Shown here piece by piece: positions 1-11,192 of a stretch of 64,000 nucleotides of DNA; within the stretch, counting starts at the first letter, position 1; each line of letters opens with the position of its first letter. A model generated the notes under the pieces. It was not told the DNA's origin. It saw only the letters and a program-made list of their open reading frames with translations, and did not search any database. This DNA comes from Hydractinia symbiolongicarpus (lineage: Eukaryota > Cnidaria > Hydrozoa > Anthoathecata > Hydractiniidae): assembly GCF_029227915.1 (NCBI RefSeq), contig NC_079881.1:25149501-25213500 (forward strand). The letters are read 5' to 3'. The position numbers were made by a program, and so were the translations under genes.

Positions 1-1740
1 AACCCGGAATTTGCCTTAAATCCCGTGTTTGACCCGTATAGTCAAATGTATACAAAGAAAGTAAACTGGGAGTAAACTCATTTCCCGAACGATTTTTTAA
101 ATTAATTTTTTACCACTAAAACGCATAAGACTTGTAGTTTTCAAAAACGATTTCATTTTTGATGAGACGCTGAATAAAAGGAGTTTAATCTCCGGCAAAC
201 GAAAACCCGCGATTTCCCGTGAATCCCGGACCCGGCCCGCATACTCAAAAGTATACAAAAAACGTACGCAGGGAGTAAACTCATTTCCCGAACGATTCTT
301 TAAATTATATTTTCACCACTAAAACGAATGAGACTTGTAGTTTTCAAAAATGATTTCATTTTTAATGAGACGCTGAATAAAAGGAGTTTAATCGCCGGCA
401 AACAAAAACCCGCGATTTGCCGTAAATCCCGGGCTTGACCCGTATAGTCGAATGTATACAAAGAAAGTAAACTGGGAGTAAACTCATTTCCCGAACGATT
501 TTTTAAATTAATTTTTTACCACTAAAACGCATAAGACTTGTAGTTTTCAAAAACGATTTCATTTTTGATGAGACGCTGAATAAAAGGAGTTTAATCTCCG
601 GCAAACGAAAACCCGCGATTTCCCGTAAATCCCGGACCCGGCCCGTATAGTCAAAAGTATACAAAAAACGTACGCAGCGAGTAAACTCATTTCCCGAACG
701 ATTCTTTAACTTATATTTTCACCACTAAAACGCATGAGACTTGTAGTTTTCAAAAATGATTTCATTTTTAATGAGACGCTGAATAAAAGGAGTTTAATCG
801 CCGGCAAACGAAAACCCGCGATTTGCCGTAAATCCCGGGCTTGACCCGTATAGTCGAATGTATACAAAGAAAGTAAACTGGGAGTAAACTCATTTCCCGA
901 ACGATTTTTTAAATTATTTTTTCACCACTAAAACGCATGAGACTTGTAATTTTCAAAAATGATTTCATTTTTGATGAGACGCTGAATAAAAGGAGTTTAA
1001 TCTCCGGCAAACGAAAACCTGCGATTTCCCGTAAATCCCGGACCCGGCCCGCATACTCAAAAGTATACAAAAAACGTACGCAGGGAGTAAACTTATTTCC
1101 CGAACGATTCTTTAAATTATATTTTCACCACTAAAACGCATGAGACTTGTAGTTTTCAAAAATGATTTCATTTTTAATGAGACGCTGAATAAAAGGAGTT
1201 TAATCGCCGGCAAACGAAAACCCGCGATTTGCCGTAAATCCCGGGCTTGACCCGTATAGTCGAATGTATACAAATAAAGTAAACTGGGAGTAAACTCATT
1301 TCCCAAACGATTTTTTAAATTATTTTTTCACCACTAAAACGCATGAGACTTGTAATTTTCAAAAATGATTTCATTTTTGATGAGACGCTGAATAAAAGGA
1401 GTTTAATCTCCGGCAAACGAAAACCCGCGATTTCCCGTAAATCCCGGACCCGGCCCGCATACTCAAAAGTATACAAAAAACGCACGCAGGGAGTAAACTC
1501 ATTTCCCGAACGATTCTTTAAATTATATTTTCACCACTAAATCGCATGAGACTTGTACTTTTCAAAAATGATTTCATTTTTAATGAGACGCTGAATATAA
1601 GGAGTTTAATCGCCGGCAAACGAAAACCCGCGATTTGCCGTAAATCCCGGTCTTGACCCGTATAGTCGAATGTATACAAAGAAAGTAAACTGGGAGTAAA
1701 CTCATTTCCCGAACGATTTTTTAAATTATTTTTTCACCAC
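1..1740 (+). repeat. 406-bp dimeric higher-order repeat, about 4 copies
   Basis: Two monomer types alternate. One has TTGACCCGTATAG with AAAGTAAACTGGGAG (near 27, 433, 838, 1,244 and 1,650). The other has ACCCGGCCC with AACGTACGCAGCG or AACGTACGCAGGG (near 228, 634, 1,040 and 1,446). Successive copies lie 405-406 bp apart and differ at few positions. The monomers at about 88-135 and 495-545 also carry TTAATTTTTTACC and GCATAAGAC, a variant otherwise typical of the right arm. Confidence 0.9.
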
Positions 1741-2544
1741 TAAAACGCATGAGACTTGTAGTTTTAAAAATGATTTCTTTTTTAATGAGACGCTGAATAA
1801 AAGGAGTTTAATCGCCGGCAAACGAAAACCCGCAATTTCCCGTAAATCCCGGACTCGGCCCGTATAGTCAAAAGTATACAAAAAAAGTACTCAGGAAGTA
1901 AACTCATTTCCCGAACGATTTTTTAAATTATTTTTTCAGCACTAAAACACATGAGACTTGTAGTTTTCAAAAATGATTTCATTTTTGATGAGACGCTGAA
2001 TAAAAGGAGTTTAATCGCCGGCAAACGAAAACCCGAGATTTCCCGTATATCCCGGAATCGGCCCGTATAGTCGAATGTATACAAAGAAAGTACCCAGGGA
2101 GTAAACTCATTTCTTAAACGATTTTTTAAATTATTTTTTCACCACTAAAACCCATGAGACTTGTAGTTTTCAAAAATGATTTCATTTTTGATGAGACGCT
2201 GAATAAAAGGAGTTTAATCGCCGGCAAACGAAAACCCGCGATTTTCCGTATATGCCGGAATCGGCCCGTATAGTCGAATGTATACAAAGAAAGTACCTAG
2301 GGAGTAAACTCATTTCTTGAACGATTTTTTAAATAATTTTTCACCACTAAAACGCATGAGACTTGTAGTTTTCAAAAATGATTTCATTTTTGATGAGACG
2401 CTGAATAAAAGGAGGTTAATCTTCGGCAAACGAAAACCCGCGATTTCCCGTAAATCCCGGACCCGGCCCGTATAGTCAAAAGTATACAAAGAACGTACGC
2501 AGGGAGTAAACTCATTTCCCGAACGATTCTTTAAATTATATTTT
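1741..2544 (+). repeat. Mixed monomers without clear HOR
   Basis: Four monomers link the dimer region to the 1,823-bp duplication. They mix the ACTCGGCCCG and AATCGGCCCG types. The 1,758-1,790 copy has lost a base in the GTAGTTTTCAAAAATG box and carries extra T residues. No gene or other element is seen. Confidence 0.85.
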
Positions 2545-3367
2545 CACCACTAAAACGCATGAGACTTTTACTTTTCAAAAATCATTTCATTTTTGATGAG
2601 ACGCTGAATAAAAGGAGTTTAATCGCCGGCAAACAAAAACCCGCAATTTCCCGTAAATCCCGGACTCGGCCCGTATAGTCAAAAGTATACAAAGAAAGTA
2701 CCCAGGAAGTAAACTCATTTCCCGAACAATTTTTTAAATTATTTTTTCACCACTAAAACGCATGAGACTTGTAGTTTTCAAAAATGATTTTATTTTTGAT
2801 GAGACGCTGAATAAAAGGAGTTTAATCTCCGGCAAACGAAAACCCGCGATTTCCCGTAAATCCCGGGGTTGGCCCGTATAGTCGAATGCATACAAAGAAA
2901 GTACCCAGGGAGTAAACTCATTTCCCGAACGATTTTTTAAATTATTTTTTCACCACTAAGACGCATGAGACTTGTAGTTTTCAAATATGATTTCATTTTT
3001 TATGAGACGCTGAATAAAAGGAGTTTAATCGCCGGCAAACGAAAACCCGCGATTTCCCGTAAATCCCGGACTCGGCCCGTATAGTCAAAAGTATACAAAG
3101 AAAGTACCCAGGGAGTAAACTCATTTCCCGAACGATTCTTTAAATTATTTTTCACCCCTAAAACGCATGAGACTTGTAGTTTTCAAAAATGATTTCGTCT
3201 TTGATAAGACGCTTAATAAAAGGAGTTTAATCGCCGGCAAACGAAAACCCGCGATTTCCCGTAAATCCCGGGCTTGGCCGTATAGTCGAATGTATACAAA
3301 GAAAATACCCAGGGAGTAAACTCATTTTCCGAACGATTTTTTAAATTATTTCTTCACCACTAAAACG

Positions 3368-3570
3368 CATGAGACTTGTAGTTTTCAAAAATGATTTCAT
3401 TTTTGATGAGACGCTGAATAAAAGGAGTTTAATCGCCGGCAAACGAAAACCCGCAATTTCCCGTAAATCCCGGACTCGGCCCGTATAGTCAAAAGTATAC
3501 AAAGAAAGTACCCAGGGAGTAAACTCATTTCCCGAACGATTCTTTAAATTATTTTTTAACCACTAAAACC
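3368..3570 (+). repeat. Representative 203-bp monomer
   Basis: This copy spans exactly one period, from one CATGAG box to the base before the next. It has, in order: the dyad (3,385-3,406), the GAGACG box (an Esp3I/BsmBI recognition sequence), the CCGGCAAACG box, a C/G-rich segment with several CCCG steps, a GTATAC hexamer, GAGTAAACTC, CCCGAACGATT and an A/T-rich tail of about 20 bp. By hand count the type is about 39% GC with 13 CpG sites. Because 203 is not divisible by 3, an open frame changes phase in every following monomer, so the array cannot encode a simple repeat protein. Confidence 0.95.
3385..3406. other. 10+2+10 bp dyad symmetry, one per monomer
   Basis: TCAAAAATGA, then TT, then TCATTTTTGA: a perfect inverted repeat with a 2-base centre. 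It is seen in most monomers of both arms. Common variants change one base of an arm (GATTTCGTTTTTGAT, AAAAACGATTTC, TTTTTAATGAG). Such a dyad could extrude a short cruciform or hairpin. Dyad-rich DNA is a reported property of several centromeric satellites that lack a CENP-B box; a function here is inference. Confidence 0.9.
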
Positions 3571-5886
3571 CATGAGACTTGTAGTTTTCAAAAATGATTT
3601 CATTTTTGATGAGACGCTGAATAAAAGGAGTTTAATCGCCAGCAAACGAAAACCCGCGATTTTCCGTATATCCCGGAATCGGCCCGTATAGTCGAATGTA
3701 TACAAAGAAAGTACCCAGGGAGTAAACTCATTTCTTGAACGATTTTTTAAATAATTTTTCACCACTAAAACGCATGAGACTTGTAGTTTTCAAAAACGAT
3801 TTCATTTTTGATGAGACGCTGAATAAAAGGAGGTTAATCTTCGGCAAACGAAAACCCGCGATTTCCCGTAAATCCCGGACCCGGCCCGTATAGTCAAAAG
3901 TATACAAAGAACGTACGCAGGGAGTAAACTCATTTCCCGAACGATTCTTTAAATTATATTTTCACCACTAAAACGCATGAGACTTTTACTTTTCAAAAAT
4001 GATTTCATTTTTGATGAGACGCTGAATAAAAGGAGTTTAATCGCCGGCAAACGAAAACCCGCAATTTCCCGTAATTCCCGGACTCGGCCCGTATAGTCAA
4101 AAGTATACAAAGAAAGTACCCAGGAAGTAAACTCATTTCCCGAACAATTCTTTAAATTATTTTTTCACCACTAAAACGCATGAGACTTGTAGTTTTCAAA
4201 AATGATTTCGTTTTTGATAAGACGCTGAATAAAAGGAGTTTAATCGCCGGCAAACAAAAACCCGCGATTTCCCGTAAATCCCGGGCTTGGCCGTATAGTC
4301 GAATGTATACAAAGAAAATACCCAGGGAGTAAACTCATTTTCCGAACGATTTTTTAAATTATTTCTTCACCACTAAAACGCATGAGACTTTTACTTTTCA
4401 AAAATGATTTCATTTTTGATGAGACGCTGAATAAAAGGAGTTTAATCGCCGGCAAACAAAAACCCGCAATTTCCCGTAAATCCCGGACTCGGCCCGTATA
4501 GTCAAAAGTATACAAAGAAAGTACCCAGGAAGTAAACTCATTTCCCGAACAATTTTTTAAATTATTTTTTCACCACTAAAACGCATGAGACTTGTAGTTT
4601 TCAAAAATGATTTTATTTTTGATGAGACGCTGAATAAAAGGAGTTTAATCTCCGGCAAACGAAAACCCGCGATTTCCCGTAAATCCCGGGGTTGGCCCGT
4701 ATAGTCGAATGCATACAAAGAAAGTACCCAGGGAGTAAACTCATTTCCCGAACGATTTTTTAAATTATTTTTTCACCACTAAGACGCATGAGACTTGTAG
4801 TTTTCAAATATGATTTCATTTTTTATGAGACGCTGAATAAAAGGAGTTTAATCGCCGGCAAACGAAAACCCGCGATTTCCCGTAAATCCCGGACTCGGCC
4901 CGTATAGTCAAAAGTATACAAAGAAAGTACCCAGGGAGTAAACTCATTTCCCGAACGATTCTTTAAATTATTTTTCACCCCTAAAACGCATGAGACTTGT
5001 AGTTTTCAAAAATGATTTCGTCTTTGATAAGACGCTTAATAAAAGGAGTTTAATCGCCGGCAAACGAAAACCCGCGATTTCCCGTAAATCCCGGGCTTGG
5101 CCGTATAGTCGAATGTATACAAAGAAAATACCCAGGGAGTAAACTCATTTTCCGAACGATTTTTTAAATTATTTCTTCACCACTAAAACGCATGAGACTT
5201 GTAGTTTTCAAAAATGATTTCATTTTTGATGAGACGCTGAATAAAAGGAGTTTAATCGCCGGCAAACGAAAACCCGCAATTTCCCGTAAATCCCGGACTC
5301 GGCCCGTATAGTCAAAAGTATACAAAGAAAGTACCCAGGGAGTAAACTCATTTCCCGAACGATTCTTTAAATTATTTTTTAACCACTAAAACCCATGAGA
5401 CTTGTAGTTTTCAAAAATGATTTCATTTTTGATGAGACGCTGAATAAAAGGAGTTTAATCGCCAGCAAACGAAAACCCGCGATTTTCCGTATATCCCGGA
5501 ATCGGCCCGTATAGTCGAATGTATACAAAGAAAGTACCCAGGGAGTAAACTCATTTCTTGAACGATTTTTTAAATAATTTTTCACCACTAAAACGCATGA
5601 GACTTGTAGTTTTCAAAAACGATTTCATTTTTGATGAGACGCTGAATAAAAGGAGGTTAATCTTCGGCAAACGAAAACCCGCGATTTCCCGTAAATCCCG
5701 GACCCGGCCCGTATAGTCAAAAGTATACAAAGAACGTACGCAGGGAGTAAACTCATTTCCCGAACGATTCTTTAAATTATATTTTCACCACTAAAACGCA
5801 TGAGACTTTTACTTTTCAAAAATGATTTCATTTTTGATGAGACGCTGAATAAAAGGAGTTTAATCGCCGGCAAACGAAAACCCGCG

Positions 5887-8019
5887 ATTTCCCGTAAATC
5901 CCGGGCTTGGCCGTATAGTCGAATGTATACAAAGAAAATACCCAGGGAGTAAACTCATTTTCCGAACGATTTTTTAAATTATTTCTTCACCACTAAAACG
6001 CATGAGACTTGTAGTTTTCAAAAATGATTTCATTTTTGATGAGACGCTGAATAAAAGGAGTTTAATCGCCGGCAAACGAAACCCCGCAATTTCCCGTAAA
6101 TCCCGGACTCGGCCCGTATAGTCAAAAGTATACAAAGAAAGTACCCAGGGAGTAAACTCATTTCCCGAACGATTCATTAAATTATTTTTTAACCACTAAA
6201 ACCCATGAGACTTGTAGTTTTTAAAAATGATTTCATTTTTGATGAGACGCTGAATAAAAGCAGTTTAATCGCCGGCAAACGAAAACCCGCGATTTTCCGT
6301 ATATCCCGGAATCGGTCGAATGTATACAAAGAAAGTACCCAGGGAGTAAACTCATTTCCCGAACGATTCTTTAAATTATTTTTTAACCACTAAAACCCAT
6401 GAGACTTGTAGTTTTCAAAAATGATTTCATTTTTGATGAGACGCTGAATAAAAGGAGTTTAATCGCCAGCAAACGAAAACCCGCGATTTTCCGTATATCC
6501 CGGAATCGGCCCGTATAGTCGAATGTATACAAAGAAAGTACCCAGGGAGTAAACTCATTTCTTGAACGATTTTTTAAATAATTTTTCACCACTAAAACGC
6601 ATGAGACTTGTAGTTTTCAAAAACGATTTCATTTTTGATGAGACGCTGAATAAAAGGAGGTTAATCTTCGGCAAACGAAAACCCGCGATTTCCCGTAAAT
6701 CCCGGACTCGGCCCGTATAGTCAAAAGTATACAAAGAAAGTACCCAGGGAGTAAACTCATTTCCCGAACGATTCATTAAATTATTTTTTAACCACTAAAA
6801 CCCATGAGACTTGTAGTTTTTAAAAATGATTTCATTTTTGATGAGACGCTGAATAAAAGGAGTTTAATCGCCGGCAAACGAAAACCCGCGATTTTCCGTA
6901 TATCCCGGAATCGGTCGAATGTATACAAAGAAAGTACCCAGGGAGTAAACTCATTTCTTGAACGATTTTTTAAATAATTTTTCACCACTAAAACGCATGA
7001 GACTTGTAGTTTTCAAAAATGATTTCATTTTTGATGAGACGCTGAATAAAAGGAGGTTAATCTTCGGCAAACGAAAACCCGCGATTTCCCGTAAATCCCG
7101 GACCCGGCCCGTATAGTCAAAAGTATACAAAGAACGTACGCAGGGAGTAAACTCATTTCCCGAACGATTCTTTAAATTATATTTTCACCACTAAAACGCA
7201 TGAGACTTTTACTTTTCAAAAATGATTTCGTTTTTGATAAGACGCTGAATAAAAGGAGTTTAATCGCCGGCAAACAAAAACCCGCGATTTCCCGTAAATC
7301 CCGGGCTTGGCCGTATAGTCAAATGTATACAAAGAAAATACCCAGGGAGTAAACTCATTTTCCGAACGATTTTTTAAATTATTTCTTCACCACTAAAACG
7401 CATGAGACTTGTAGTTTTCAAAAATGATTTCATTTTTGATGAGACGCTGAATAAAAGGAGTTTAATCGCCGGCAAACGAAAACCCGCAATTTCCCGTAAA
7501 TCCCGGACTCGGCCCGTATAGTCAAAAGTATACAAAGAAAGTACCCAGGGAGTAAACTCATTTCCCGAACGATTCTTTAAATTATTTTTTAACCACTAAA
7601 ACCCATGAAACTTGTAGTTTTCAAAAATGATTTCATTTTTGATGAGACGCTGAATAAAAGGAGTTTAATCGCCGGCAAACGAAAACCCGCGATTTTCCGT
7701 ATATCCCGGAATCGGTCGAATGTATACAAAGAAAGTACCCAGGGAGTTAACTCATTTCTTGAACGATTTTTTAAATAATTTTTTCACCACTAAAACGCAT
7801 GAGACTTATAGTTTTCAAAAACGATTTCATTTTTGATGAGACGCTGAATAAAAGGAGGTTAATCTCCGGCAAACGAAAACCCGCGATTTCCCGTAAATCC
7901 TGGACCGGGCCCGTATAGTCAAAAGTATACAAAGAACGTACGCAGGGAGTAAACTCATTTCCCGAACGATTCTTTAAATTATATTTTCACCACTAAAACG
8001 CATGAGACTTTTACTTTTC
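5887..8019 (+). repeat. Mixed monomers with 599-bp local duplication
   Basis: Positions 6,092-6,355 match 6,691-6,954 at an offset of 599 bp, sharing the rare GATTCATTAAATT and TTTTTAAAAATG variants. The offset is about 10 bp short of three full monomers because one monomer carries a 9-bp deletion (AATCGGTCGAATG at 6,311 and 6,911; again at 7,711). The remainder is ordinary monomers. Confidence 0.82.
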
Positions 8020-10543
8020 AAAAATGATTTCATTTTTGATGAGACGCTGAATAAAAGGAGTTTAATCGCCGGCAAACGAAAACCCGCAATTTCCCGTAAA
8101 TCCCGGACTCGGCCCGTATAGTCAAAAGTATACAAAGAAAGTACCCAGGAAGTAAACTCATTTCCCGAACAATTCTTTAAATTATTTTTTCACCACTAAA
8201 ACGCATGAGACTTGTAGTTTTCAAAAATGTTTTCATTTTTGATGAGACGCTGAATAAAAGAAGTTTAATCGCCGGCAAACGAAAACCCGCGATTTGCCGT
8301 AAATCCCGGGCTTGGCCCGTATAGTCGAATGTATACAAAGAACGTACGCAGGGAGTAAACTCATTTCCCGAACGATTCTTTAAATTATATTTTCACCACT
8401 AAAACGCATGAGACTTTTACTTTTCAAAAATGATTTCATTTTTGATGAGACGCAGAATAAAAGGAGTTTAATCGCCGGCAAACGAAAACCCGCGATTTTC
8501 CGTATATGCCGGAATCGGCCCGTATAGTCGAATGTATACAAAGAAAGTACCCAGGGAGTAAACTCATTTCCCGAACGATTCTTTAAATTATTTTTTAACC
8601 ACTAAAACCCATGAGACTTGTAGTTTTCAAAAATGATTTCATTTTTGATGAGACGCTGAATAAAAGGAGGTTAATCTTCGGCAAACGAAAACCCGCGATT
8701 TCCCGTAAATCCCGGACCCGGCCCGTATAGTCAAAAGTATACAAAGAACGTACGCAGGGAGTAAACTCATTTCCCGAACGATTCTTTAAATTATATTTTC
8801 ACCACTAAAACGCATGAGACTTTTACTTTTCAAAAATGATTTCATTTTTGATGAGACGCTGAATAAAAGGAGTTTAATCGCCGGCAAACGAAAACCCGCA
8901 ATTTCCCGTAAATCCCGGACTCGGCCCGTATAGTCAAAAGTATACAAAGAAAGTACCCAGGGAGTAAACTCATTTCCCGAACGATTCTTTAAATTATTTT
9001 TTAACCACTAAAACCCATGAGACTTGTAGTTTTCAAAAATGATTTCATTTTTGATGAGACGCTGAATAAAAGGAGGTTAATCTTCGGCAAACGAAAACCC
9101 GCGATTTCCCGTAAATCCCGGACCCGGCCCGTATAGTCAAAAGTATACAAAGAACGTACGCAGGGAGTAAACTCATTTCCCGAACGATTCTTTAAATTAT
9201 ATTTTCACCACTAAAACGCATGAGACTTTTACTTTTCAAAAATGATTTCATTTTTGATGAGACGCTGAATAAAAGGAGTTTAATCGCCGGCAAACGAAAA
9301 CCCGCAATTTCCCGTAAATTCCGGACTCGGCCCGTATAGTCAAAAGTATACAAAGAAAGTACCCAGGAAGTAAACTCATTTCCCGAACAATTCTTTAAAT
9401 TATTTTTTCACCACTAAAACGCATGAGACTTGTAGTTTTCAAAAATGATTTCGTTTTTGATAAGACGCTGAATAAAAGGAGTTTAATCGCCGGCAAACAA
9501 AAACCCGCGATTTCCCGTAAATCCCGGGCTTGGCCGTATAGTCGAATGTATACAAAGAAAATACCCAGGGAGTAAACTCATTTTCCGAACGATTTTTTAA
9601 ATTATTTCTTCACCATTAAAACGCATGAGACTTGTAGTTTTCAAAAATGATTTCATTTTTGATGAGACGCTGAATAAAAGGAGTTTAATCGCCGGCAAAC
9701 GAAAACCCGCAATTTCCCGTAAATCCCGGACTCGGCCCGTATAGTCAAAAGTATACAAAGAAAGTACCCAGGAAGTAAACTCATTTCCCGAACAATTCTT
9801 TAAATTATTTTTTCACCACTAAAACGCATGAGACTTGTAGTTTTCAAAAATGTTTTCATTTTTGATGAGACGCTGAATAAAAGAAGTTTAATCGCCGGCA
9901 AACGAAAACCCGCGATTTGCCGTAAATCCCGGGCTTGGCCCGTATAGTCGAATGTATACAAAGAACGTACGCAGGGAGTAAACTCATTTCCCGAACGATT
10001 CTTTAAATTATATTTTCACCACTAAAACGCATGAGACTTTTACTTTTCAAAAATGATTTCATTTTTGATGAGACGCAGAATAAAAGGAGTTTAATCGCCG
10101 GCAAACGAAAACCCGCGATTTTCCGTATATGCCGGAATCGGCCCGTATAGTCGAATGTATACAAAGAAAGTACCCAGGGAGTAAACTCATTTCCCGAACG
10201 ATTCTTTAAATTATTTTTTAACCACTAAAACCCATGAGACTTGTAGTTTTCAAAAATGATTTCATTTTTGATGAGACGCTGAATAAAAGGAGGTTAATCT
10301 TCGGCAAACGAAAACCCGCGATTTCCCGTAAATCCCGGACCCGGCCCGTATAGTCAAAAGTATACAAAGAACGTACGCAGGGAGTAAACTCATTTCCCGA
10401 ACGATTCTTTAAATTATATTTTCACCACTAAAACGCATGAGACTTTTACTTTTCAAAAATGATTTCATTTTTGATGAGACGCTGAATAAAAGGAGTTTAA
10501 TCGCCGGCAAACGAAAACCCGCAATTTCCCGTAAATCCCGGAC
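8020..10543 (+). repeat. 1,623-bp duplication (8 monomers)
   Basis: Positions 8,020-8,920 match 9,643-10,543. Shared markers are AAAATGTTTTCATTT, AAAAGAAGTTTAATC, GAGACGCAGAATAAAAGG and TATATGCCGGAATCGG. The copies part at GACTCGG (8,921) versus GACCCGG (10,544), which is also where a second duplication with a 1,420-bp offset begins. The boundary is therefore a recombination point between two duplication events. Confidence 0.85.
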
Positions 10544-11192
10544 CCGGCCCGTATAGTCAAAAGTATACAAAGAACGTACGCAGGGAGTAAACTCATTTCC
10601 CGAACGATTCTTTAAATTATATTTTCACCACTAAAACGCATGAGACTTTTACTTTTCAAAAATGATTTCATTTTTGATGAGACGCTGAATAAAAGGAGTT
10701 TAATCGCCGGCAAACGAAAACCCGCAATTTCCCGTAAATTCCGGACTCGGCCCGTATAGTCAAAAGTATACAAAGAAAGTACCCAGGAAGTAAACTCATT
10801 TCCCGAACAATTCTTTAAATTATTTTTTCACCACTAAAACGCATGAGACTTGTAGTTTTCAAAAATGATTTCGTTTTTGATAAGACGCTGAATAAAAGGA
10901 GTTTAATCGCCGGCAAACAAAAACCCGCGATTTCCCGTAAATCCCGGGCTTGGCCGTATAGTCGAATGTATACAAAGAAAATACCCAGGGAGTAAACTCA
11001 TTTTCCGAACGATTTTTTAAATTATTTCTTCACCACTAAAACGCATGAGACTTGTAGTTTTCAAAAATGATTTCATTTTTGATGAGACGCTGAATAAAAG
11101 GAGTTTAATCGCCGGCAAACGAAAACCCGCAATTTCCCGTAAATCCCGGACTCCGCCCGTATAGTCAAAAGTATACAAAGAAAGTACCCAGG
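9104..11192 (+). repeat. 1,420-bp duplication (7 monomers)
   Basis: Positions 9,104-9,772 match 10,524-11,192 with the rare CCCGTAAATTCCGG shared at 9,312 and 10,732. The copies differ at CACCATTAAAACG (9,611) versus CACCACTAAAACG and at GACTCGG versus GACTCCG. Confidence 0.82.

Larger units (their letters stand above)
2545..5886 (+). repeat. 1,823-bp tandem duplication (9 monomers)
   Basis: Positions 2,545-4,063 match 4,368-5,886 at a constant offset of 1,823 bp. Shared private changes include GCATACAAAG, CACTAAGACGC, CAAATATGATTTC and TTTTTTATGAGACG. The match begins in the CACCACTAAAACG box and ends where 4,063 (GCAATTT) meets 5,886 (GCGATTT). The second copy then continues with a different monomer type. 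Confidence 0.88.

Noticed and set aside
181-200. Short stem GGAG-TTTAAT-CTCC in some monomers as a terminator or regulatory hairpin
   Set aside because: It has only four base pairs, exists only in the TCTCCGG variants, and has no nearby transcript or U-tract.
937-1134. Recurrent open frames of 60-114 codons on both strands (for example 937-1,134, 3,556-3,765, 39,010-39,204 and 50,911-51,255)
   Set aside because: They recur with the satellite period and lie on either strand of the same monomer. Many start at TTG rather than ATG, and they shift frame at monomer boundaries. They show no recognisable domain, and no ribosome-binding or splice context was identified.
2061-2076. Promoter or replication-iteron interpretation of the repeated GTATAC and TTTAAATT boxes
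   Set aside because: They occur once in nearly every monomer with no associated gene or unique sequence; satellite periodicity explains them fully.
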